DNA from: Dicyema japonicum
Lineage: Eukaryota; Dicyemida; Rhombozoa; Dicyemidae
Assembly (NCBI GenBank): GCA_011109175.1
Contig: RDEW01000005.1
Span: forward strand, 248,001-312,000
DNA: 64,000 bases
Direction of reading: 5' to 3'
Shown here piece after piece: positions 56,353 through 64,000 of this stretch. The position numbers and the translations under genes are program-made. The notes under the pieces are model-generated. The model saw nothing but the letters and a program-made list of their open reading frames with translations, made no database searches and was not told the DNA's origin. Numbering within the stretch: the stretch's first letter is position 1; every line of letters starts with the position of its first letter.

Positions 56353-58008
56353 ATGGCACAGACTCCTTTGAATCGTACAGTAGCCTATTACTATGACGGT
56401 AACGATACTTCTTCATAAATAGAAAACGTTGGGAATTATTACTATGGACAAAATCACCCCATGAAACCCCAGCGAATTCGAATGGCTCACGCTCTTATCT
56501 TGAACTATGGGATGTACAGAATGATGGACATTTTTGTACAACTTGACATTAAATTCCATTTTAGAGGCCCAGAAGAGCAACCGCGGATGAAATGAAGTAT
56601 TTTCACTCCATAGAATACATTGACTTCCTAAACGCAATAAGGCCCGACAATACCTCAGAGTTCACCAAACAAATGTCAGTCTGTAATTAAATATGTTGAC
56701 ATTTTAAGTTTCTGTGGGTGAGGACTGTCCTTCGTTCTTCGGCCTTTTTGAATTCTGTCAAATTTCGGCTGGGGGGTCCATTGGTTGCTGGATTCGCTAA
56801 TTTAAGCTGCCGCTGCCAAGCTCAACTGTAAGAAATGTGATATTGCCATAAACTGGAGTGGGGGACTTCACCATGCCAAGAAAAGCGAGGCTGCTGGGTT
56901 TTGCTACGTGAACGACATTGTTCTGGGAATACTAGAACTTCTAAAGTTTTCTCAAATTTAAAATTAGACATCATAAGCGGGTTTTGTACATAGATATTGA
57001 TATTCATCATGGAGATGGGGTCGAAGAAGCTTTCTTCACCACTGATAGAGTCATGACTGTGTCCTTTCACAAATATGGGGAGTACTTTCCTGGAACTGGG
57101 GACCTAAAGGTATTGGTAGGCCACTTATTGTGTGTAGGACATTGGTGCTGGACCGGGACGGTATTACGCGCTGAATTTTCCGTTAAGGGATGGAATCGAC
57201 GACGAAACGTACGAGACAATATTCCAACCTGTTTTGCTGAATTGTGACGTATTTTAGGTGGTGACTGAAGTTATTAAGTTCTATCAACCGGAGGTTATCG
57301 TCCTGCAGTGTGGGGCTGATTCTCTCACTGGTGACAGACTTGGATGCTTTAATTTGACTCTCAAAGGCTTCACTATTCTGTTATTTCTAAGGTCACGGAA
57401 AGTCAGTTGAATTCGTCCGCACATTTAACATCCCGATGCTAATTCTTGGCGGGGGAGGGTATACCGTCAGAAACGTAGCCCGTGCATGGACATTTGAGAC
57501 AGCTGTGGCTTTGAACCATCAACTTCCTAATGGTTTGGTGTGGTATCATTAAAGAACTCCCTTATAATGATTACTATGAGTACTACGGACCTGACTTTCG
57601 ACTCAACATAACTCCCTCTAACATGCAGAATCATAACACTAAGGATTACCTCGACGGAATAAAGTTCGTTCTTGTGTGAATTGTAGAGAAACAATTTTTG
57701 AAAATATTCGTAAAATTCCCAGTTGTCCTTCAGTGCCGATGTCGAGTTAGCAACTTGAAATAGTGTTTCTAGATATCCCTGAGACGTTCATGGGAGATCT
57801 CGAAATTGATGAAGATTCTCAAAACCCTGACGTTCGAGTGTCCAGTATATTTGGTGTCTTATTTCCAGTAATGCAAAGTGACAAAATGATATCGAACAAA
57901 GGAGAGTACTATGATGAGGAAATAAGCTCTCAACATAGGGATATTAGCTCGTTTGTAGATACTCAACCCAAGAGGCCTCGTCTTGACAACGAAGGTATGT
58001 GGAAGTGA
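56353..58008 (+). CDS. HDAC1: Class I histone deacetylase (HDAC1/2-like), 13 exons
   Basis: Exons: 56353-56398, 56423-56535, 56565-56682, 56709-56783, 56807-56945, 56968-57109, 57138-57230, 57258-57366, 57392-57532, 57555-57663, 57687-57745, 57773-57844, 57869-58008. The twelve introns are 24, 29, 26, 23, 22, 28, 27, 25, 22, 23, 27 and 24 nt. All are GT-AG except the 25-nt one at 57,367-57,391, which is GC-AG. The 420-residue product aligns almost throughout with HDAC1/2. The catalytic set is present: GGLHHAKK (tandem His, about 139-140), [14 protein letters not shown] (zinc Asp and His), [16 protein letters not shown] (zinc Asp) and [14 protein letters not shown] (Tyr). It removes acetyl groups from histone lysines in nuclear corepressor complexes. 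The tail is acidic then basic (PKRPRLD, a likely nuclear signal). The last exon may instead splice at 57,995 across a longer intron to about 58,150; the short version is preferred. Frame intact. Confidence 0.93.
57367..57391 (+). other. 25-nt GC-AG intron in the HDAC gene
   Basis: The junction must restore Lys-Gly-His-Gly ([12 protein letters not shown]). Only a donor at AAAG|GCTTCA with acceptor CTAAG|GTCAC does so, giving a GC donor. The neighbouring eleven introns all use GT. Confidence 0.8.
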
Positions 58009-58149
58009 TCTGATGTTCTTTGTTATTTTGATTATTTGGTGTTTTATTTTCACGAGTTTAAATCTGATATATTGATTTCCTTTCGCAGAGGAAATGTCAA
58101 AATGCTGTAATTTCACTTTACATGCTATGGCACCTAACCAAGGTGTTTG

Positions 58150-59460
58150 ATTGAACATCAAGGCGGGGACTAAGTAACAAAATTCTTGCATCTCGAATTC
58201 CTCCACGTCTTCAGAATTGGCAAACAAACTTCCTCTCTGGAAGAATTGGTCAAGCTGAAATTATATCTTGTCTATCTCACTACCGAATCCTTCCAATGGA
58301 GTTCCCAAGGCTCCGTTTTGTCACTTACCTTATTCAACTTACACCTAGGCGACATTCCAATCAATTCCAGGACACTTATACTATTCTATGCGGATGACAT
58401 GATTATTGCCTCTAAAGACATAAACGTTAACGAAGGATGTTCAGAACCATTTGAACACTCTCGAAGAGTGGCTTGGAGCAAACCACCTATCCCCCTTTCC
58501 ATCGAAATCCACCGTCACTGTATTCAGTTCCAACCGACGCCAACTAAATTTTCAACCAATTTTAACAATTCATAGACAAACACTCCCCGTTACGAAACAT
58601 CCCAAAATACTTGGAGTTATTTATGACCAACTACTAACTTTCTCTAAACATGTGGAGGAACAATGTAAAAAAGCCTCTCACAGATCAACATACTTAAAGC
58701 TATGTCAGTCCATTCCTTCGGCCAAAGCAAAGAAGCCCTAACCATCATAAACAATTCATTCGAACAATTATTACTTATGCAAGTCCTTGCTGGTCAACCT
58801 CTTCCTCTCTTACTTCTATTGACAAACTACAAAAAGTACAAAACATCGCGCCCAAAGACAATTACTGGATGTCTCAGATCAACTCTTGTTGATCATCTAC
58901 ATTGGGAGTCAAAGATCTTCCCAATTGGAGACTATCTGGAAATGAGAGCCCTCTAGTTCCTCTCCCATGCCTACAGCATATAACATCCCTGCCACTTTCT
59001 ATGCAAACCGCAAAACAAAAAAATATTATTATGACAACCAGTGACCTGTCTCGAATGTTATCATTCATCCCTTCCAGCCCCAATGACAGGAGTCATCTGA
59101 TACAGATACACGATTTTGTTTCTACAAAAAGCATCCGAAGACTCGGAGACAATAAAATACTACAGCGACCCCCTCCTTCAATAGACTAATCAGAATTCTC
59201 TCTTCCGAGGGACGTCCGAGTAAACCTGGCTCGTCTACGATGTGGGCACAACCCATATCTACCAACATATGATATACTCTGCCCCTTTTGCAACCTCCAC
59301 ATGTTGACAAAAATCACCTATTTCAATGTCATGAATTGTCACAACGTTTCTCCACAATGCCGGAACTGACCGATCTATGGGAGCGACCAACATCTGCTGC
59401 GTCCTACTTAAAAGTTGCTGGCCTCCTACAAGTTAGTGAGGCTAAGTTACTTAACTAACT
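58150..59460 (+). mobile_element. Jockey-like LINE, RT to C-terminus, frameshifted
   Basis: The + strand has RLQNWQTNFLSGRIGQAEI, LILFYADDMIIASKDIN, TKHPKILGVIYDQLLTFSKH, IINNSFEQLLLMQ and KTITGCLRSTLVDHLHWESK. The end has PFCNLHMLTKI near a GHNPYLPTYD block, the remnant of the Jockey-clade C-terminal zinc motif. The copy starts just after the HDAC gene. Confidence 0.75.
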
Positions 59461-59929
59461 AACATGCTATGGGCGTTTTTCGTCTAATCTCATTTAATCG
59501 GATCTAAAGCGGGGGAGTTAATATCTGACTCGTAGTCATAGTGGCTTTAATTGTTCCATAATGGTTCCATAGCGGATATAGAATGGTTCCATAGATGGCA
59601 TTGTGCTACTTGGAAAAATTTCATCGTCCGCGGTGATCCTTGGTGTAGATCATCAGGCGTTCGATATTTTACGTCACGGAAGGCTTATTGAGGTTATCGA
59701 AGGCTTTCAGGATCGAGACTCGGTGAGTACTACTTTCTAAATCAGAGCTGAGAGTGGGAAATCCCATATCCAGGAGTTTCCTGACAACAGTGGTTACGTC
59801 TCTGGAGTTTTCCTTTCCAATTGATATTCGTGGTATCTACCGGCAAAAAGTTATTGGCTTGTAACAAAGGGGTGGATGGAAGAGATGGATTGAGGATGTA
59901 TATAAAATCAAAAAAATTCAATGACCAGA
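59461..59929. other. Intergenic; no gene seen
   Basis: Contains a local near-duplicate (ATGGTTCCATAG repeated at about 59,560 and 59,585). Nothing else supported. Confidence 0.4.
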
Positions 59930-60140
59930 TTAACACCAAAATATCTACTCACATGATCCCGGAACGCTTTAACCGAGACCTCAACTTGGTCCGATGCTCC
60001 TCCCTAGAGCTCACACAAGCCCGTATCTACCATATAACTGGATAGCCGTAGTCGCACGATCACGTTCCTTTTTACGGATTAAAGAGTTCAGATGCATTGG
60101 AGAGGGGCTAATAATACACTGGAAGGACTTTTCTCTGGTT
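59930..60140 (-). mobile_element. Family II LINE 3' tail, fourth copy
   Basis: + strand CACATGATCCCGGAACGCTT, CGATGCTCCTCCCTAGAGCT and CACACAAGCCCGTATC match 45,565-45,645 nearly base for base. Confidence 0.7.
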
Positions 60141-60517
60141 CTCTCCAAAGGATCGTATCAACCCTCGGGTAAAAAATCGTGGTTCCAGTTTTTTTCTTGA
60201 AACTAGAAGCTAAGCCTAGGTTTCTACTAATGTTTTCAAAATCCAAGAGCTTCTGCGGCGTCTCACATCGAAAATTGATGGAAACAAATTTTCTCAACCA
60301 CGGAAGTTCGTGTACATTTCGGTGATCACTATACGGCTGAGTAGACGCCGCTAAAACTCTTTGATACTAAGAAATTGTGCATTCTGCTTCGTCTTCACGG
60401 CCTCCTGCATTCTTGGGGTCTAAAGGCTGAAGCATATATTATTTTAAGGATGAGACATATATTTAAAACCAAACTAACTAATACCGTGAACGTGAACGTT
60501 CCATCAGAGGAAAAAAG

Positions 60518-60690
60518 GGTCAAGCGGAAAAAAAGTCAAGTCGTTTTTTTAGTTTATATCGTATTTTTATAGCATTAATAGCATTTTTTAATTTTTAACA
60601 TTTTTTCAACACTTGACTTTTTTTCCAATTCCAATTATCTTAAAAAGTCCGTGATTTCGTTAGCGGACTTGACTTTTTTTCCGCTTTGGT
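60518..60690. mobile_element. Short inverted-repeat element (MITE-like) of about 173 bp
   Basis: AAGCGGAAAAAAAGTCAAGT on the left (about 60,522-60,541) and its exact reverse complement on the right (ending about 60,686). The interior is T-rich with no coding capacity. A second copy of the right end plus its flank (GCTTTGGTTTAATC, GATTTCAAGGTTATAA) lies at about 60,865-60,935. Confidence 0.7.
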
Positions 60691-61849
60691 ATAATCGCTT
60701 TGACTAAATCAATTTATGAATTTCAAGGTCATAATAAAATTTTTAATTAAAATTTTTTTTTAACAATTAAACAAATATCAGTTAAGGAGGCCTGCTGCGT
60801 GGATTGCGAACGAGTTCCCTCGGAGTATGGCTATTCCAATCTTTTGTAATAAAATTGAATTGACTTTTTTCGCTTTGGTTTAATCTTTTTGACTTAATCA
60901 ATATACGGATTTCAAGGTTATAATTAAGCGTATCTTATAAGTGACAAAATGGAGATAATATCAACTAACAAAGGAGGAAAGAAAATTTGTTTTAAGGGTT
61001 ATATCATCAGAACCCTCATCCAAGCGCAGTGATCAAGAGGACAATGCCCTGGAAGTTGAGGTCGATGCAAGAACTCGTCACTTGTGAGCGAAAAAGTTTC
61101 TTTGTAGAATGAATAGATTCTTCTGAATGCCGGCCAGGCAATAGGGCGTCTCCTGAGTAAGGTAGATTCAATGACACCGCCAGAGGAAGTTGAGAAATCT
61201 TAATCAAGTAGCCAGATGGCACCACTTTGACAAAATCGCATCAAATCGCAAAGAATTAATTGAGGGTACCATATGGGAGGCGGCAGATAAAGCGGGGGTT
61301 GGGAAAATCCTAAGGTACGAATCACTAAGCGATAACTACCATTTAACTCATTTGAGATGGAGACTTCCGGGGTCGTAGGAGAGAAGACCCAGTAGGAGAA
61401 AGAGTGGGGGTCTTTTAGATTATACATAACATTCGTTCCTTGCACGAGGAGGTGACCCAGGTCTTACAAGCTAATCGTACGTTCGAAAAGAGAAAATCAC
61501 GTGACACACGAAAATAAGCAACAGATAAAAGAACCCATTTTTTACTTTTAAATTGCCGATTCTCTGTTCGCGCTTTCAGAATAGACCCAGGATTAGGATA
61601 AGGTCTCTGTTGAAACAGGGGGCCTCTTACTGTATGATCTACCCCCGTTTTTGGGTCCATCTTAATAAGTCCACTACCTTGAAAATAGAATATACAAAAA
61701 CCTTTCTACCTCCGAGTAGGCAGCCGAGTCCATTGGATCCAACGTGACATCATTATTTAAATATCCAGAGCTTTTTGAAGGATAAATATCCGGTTTTCTT
61801 AATCTGGTCCGTGATGTCAACTTGCGCTGACAACATTATCCACACAAGT
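60691..61849. other. Intergenic with a partial S2 repeat at 61,105-61,185
   Basis: CTGAATGCCGGCCAGGCAAT and TCTCCTGAGTAAGGTAGAT belong to S2 (inverted). No gene recognised in the rest. Confidence 0.45.
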
Positions 61850-62300
61850 GCTTAATGTCACAGCGCGTCTAAAGTTTGTCCAAGGATATTGACTGTGTTC
61901 TTGCATGGGATTTCTTTGCCGTTTAGGACCAGTTCTGGGACATAGTTAGTCAACCTTCTATTGGATGGGAAAAACGTTGTGGATGGTTTCTCTGCACACG
62001 CGGTCATTGAATTGTGTTCAGCCATTCATTCAGCCGGTCAATCGTATGTAGGCATTTTCGGTAGCTGTCAACATATTTTTTTCTTATGCAAGGATGATAT
62101 CGCCGTAAAGAAAGTTGATTAATTCGAGTCGGGTGTGATCGATAAGATGAAATTAAACAGCGAGGGAGAGAAGAGGATCCCCGTGGTACTTCATTGGGAA
62201 GGAATTTTGAAAAAGAACGACATGATCTCATTACCACTCTTCCTCTTCGTCTGCTTAGAAAATTGGCGGGCCATCCTTTAAATTTATAGTAGAGATATCG
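61850..62300 (-). mobile_element. Jockey-like LINE RT fragment
   Basis: The minus strand has WPANFLSRRRGRVVMRSC, FLPNEVPRGSSSLP, TIDRLNEWLNTIQ and PELVLNGKEIPC with NTVNILGQTLDAL. These are the RT region around the B motif and the post-catalytic segment, with frameshifts. Confidence 0.7.
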
Positions 62301-62779
62301 GTTTGTACGAAGATGGAAACTCTTTTAGTATCCCAGTTTCAGGATAGGGTGGATGTTGTGGGAATTGTTTCAATTGATCGAGAGGTTATATATCTGACTG
62401 AGTAAGAGCTATGATGGCATGGGGGACAATTTCTCCACAACAATTGTTGATGTTGAGTAAACATCTCTCTGAGTTTTAATAACACTTTAAGGAGAGATCG
62501 CGACAATATCTTGGCTTCAGGGGGCCTTCCGTAAATAATCGTGTCCTTTCAGAATAAGGATGGGTATGTGGGTCACTCTGGAACTCGTAAAACACGTTAG
62601 TTAATTAGTTAGTTAAATCCACTTCCTCGTTACCCATAGGCATATGAATATTAAGGGTTCAACATGACGTCGTCTTCAGTATCCGTTCTACCAGTTTTCT
62701 CATGCAACTTTCCTCCTCATATGTCTCCGCGGTTATTTTACAATTATAAAACAGGTAGAATAAACAAACTCTATTTTTC
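62301..62779. other. Intergenic; no gene seen
   Basis: No supported frame; probable degraded retroelement sequence between two fragments. Confidence 0.35.
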
Positions 62780-63425
62780 GAAAAAATGTTTCTACTTTCT
62801 GCCATGGCATGGGGGCGTCTACTCATTTTTACCTCTTCTGCCCTAGGACTTTCTCGGGATTGTAACGGAAAGGGGACTCTTGCTGTCACCACAAAGAACA
62901 ACATCAATTCTTTTGTGGAAGGAATTCATTTTCCCACTATCATTTTTTTAACCAAATATAGGAGAATCAGAGTTCAAAAAAGGAAGGTGAGGTTCTCTAC
63001 CTTAAGAGAACTGTTCGAAGCTGGTATCTGTGATACCATCAAGGCACTTTCTTCTTCAAGAGGACCGCGCAAAATGACTATCGATACCTACAACATTCTG
63101 TCAGACAACCATCACCTCACAGTCAGGGCCCTGTAACTCGTCCTTTCAAAGTGAGTTCTCTGACCCCATCAAGTGACGAGATACTTCTTTTAATATGGAA
63201 TTTTGCCCCATGATGTTCTTGATGGATTGAGACTGTCGTCTGAGAGACCTGATTCTCTGTCCATTACAGATCCATGACTTGGCCTTACAAACTCAATTAT
63301 CTTACTAACAGTTGTCTGTGGACTTTCCAAAATGCTCCAACACGGCCTGTTCTTTACTAATCTGTTGGCTGTGGATAAGAAAGGAGGCGGAGTGGGCCTC
63401 TAAGGGCTCATAAGCAAATCTTCAA
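62780..63425 (+). mobile_element. Family III retroelement fragment (linker and pre-RT)
   Basis: The frame LGLSRDCNGKGTLAVTTKNN, INSFVEGIHFP matches LGSSRDRNGKESLSIEMKNN, IRAFMDKTHF of the element at 10.7 kb. Further on, LLAVDKKGGGV matches LITVDKNGGGIRP, the start of RT. Stops separate the pieces. Confidence 0.7.
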
Positions 63426-63439
63426 TGGAGCATAGACAT

Positions 63440-64000
63440 AACAGCAAACCAAAATTAAGAAATTCTCAGAAAGCAAAAAATATAAAGCAAAGTAAAATCA
63501 GTGAGAAAAAAAAGTGACAACTCCCCAATGATCGCTTGGAAACAGTTGCGTGGCCGGCACGACCTCCATCCAGTCAACCCAAAGTAAGTGGGCATGAAAA
63601 AATTACTCTTCAGGTAAATTCGATCCATTCTCTTCATAGAAACAAAACTGCATCCGAGATTATGGTTTCTTTTAGTATACCACGTGTACTCAACCTCTTT
63701 TCGTGATCCCATAGCCTCCCAGACATCCACAACTCTACATGGTAATCCTCCAATGTCCGCAAGCTTCAATAAAAGGACAAAAAACTTCTTTATCGTTCAA
63801 ATTCAGGTCTCCCCCCGAAATAACACAATCCCACTCCCTCAGGATGTCGAGTGAATCTTTCTCTTTAACTGAATCTTTCGTTCCTTAGAAAACTGCCGAC
63901 AGCATTCCAGGTGAGTGTTCATTATCATAAGTTGTTTCTAACAAGTCCTCGTCCCATTCGGCTTCCTTTGAAGTCCTCAAGCTTAAAATGATCGACTTTG
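63440..64000 (-). mobile_element. LINE endonuclease fragment, continues past the window edge
   Basis: Minus-strand pieces: ISGGDLNLNDKEVF near 63,800, MKRMDRIYLKSNFF near 63,630 and PSDHWGV near 63,520. These are the GDLN, RxDRIY and SDH blocks of APE-type endonucleases, in the right order. Frameshifts separate them. Confidence 0.65.

Noticed and set aside
57995-58090. A longer (about 96 nt) last HDAC intron leading to a different C-terminus
   Set aside because: GTATGT and a good pyrimidine-rich acceptor exist, but all other introns in the gene are under 30 nt, and the simpler stop at 58,006-58,008 is in frame. Left as an alternative.
61190-61378. 62-residue + strand protein with SLSDNYHLTHLRWRLPGS
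   Set aside because: The only resemblance is to a weak segment at 63,100 in a retroelement fragment; not enough to call a gene.
1-64000. Prokaryotic or ciliate origin
   Set aside because: Spliceosomal introns, animal AIP and HDAC, and LINE density exclude bacteria. TAA, TAG and TGA all end conserved genes, so a ciliate code with reassigned stops does not fit.

Overview
This is eukaryotic, animal-like DNA. It is AT-rich and crowded with decayed non-LTR retrotransposons (LINEs). Between them lie single-copy genes of clear eukaryotic families: an AIP-like co-chaperone, the exosome subunit EXOSC9, the tRNA-modification enzyme YRDC and a class I histone deacetylase. The host genes become readable only after removal of extremely short spliceosomal introns. 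I located about 20 independent ones of 21-29 nt, nearly all GT-AG; removing them restores the reading frame and the family alignment. Introns in the mid-20s of nucleotides, standard stop codons, animal-type genes and LINE abundance together point to a dicyemid mesozoan (Dicyemida). That taxonomic call is an inference; I can search nothing.

Layout. 1-1.3 kb: LINE tail and a dispersed repeat. 1.49-2.56 kb: AIP (+), intact, 4 exons. 2.6-5.6 kb: near full-length endonuclease/RT LINE (-). 8.29-9.24 kb: EXOSC9 (-), 5 exons. 9.7-10.6 kb: LINE remnant (+). 10.7-14.4 kb: a PHD-finger, RT and restriction-like-endonuclease retroelement (-). 14.6-15.4 kb: LINE remnant (-). 17.0-26.7 kb: a large (-) strand gene encoding coiled coil followed by a 21-copy, 325-bp tandem array. 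27-32.2 kb: repeats, retroelement fragments and a small membrane-protein gene. 32.45-33.74 kb: pogo/Tigger-type DNA transposon. 34.7-41.5 kb: several LINEs. 41.5-45.1 kb: a second, short-array, 5'-truncated copy of the 17-27 kb locus. 45.2-47.9 kb: LINEs. 48.0-48.64 kb: YRDC (+). 49.5-55.7 kb: LINE fragments, including one young 5'-truncated insertion with target-site duplication. 56.35-58.0 kb: HDAC (+), 13 exons. 58.2-64 kb: LINE remnants and a small inverted-repeat element.

The standout is the 17.2-24.0 kb array. Each 325-bp unit is not non-coding satellite. On the minus strand it is a three-exon cassette (108, 30 and 111 nt of coding) split by three mini-introns (29, 24 and 23 nt), all phase 1, coding for one acidic 83-residue protein repeat. 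Nineteen units are identical in length and, by eye, in sequence. One has a 2-nt deletion and the 3'-most is slightly diverged. Twenty-one units would give about 1,740 residues and about 63 introns. The paralogous locus at 42 kb has one full unit plus diverged first and last units, so the array expanded after, or contracted since, a segmental duplication. Both loci carry lesions in the non-repeat part, so a working copy may lie elsewhere.

The host genes do not form an operon; they are scattered on both strands. Their functions are RNA processing and decay (EXOSC9), t6A tRNA modification (YRDC), chromatin (HDAC) and HSP90 co-chaperoning (AIP).
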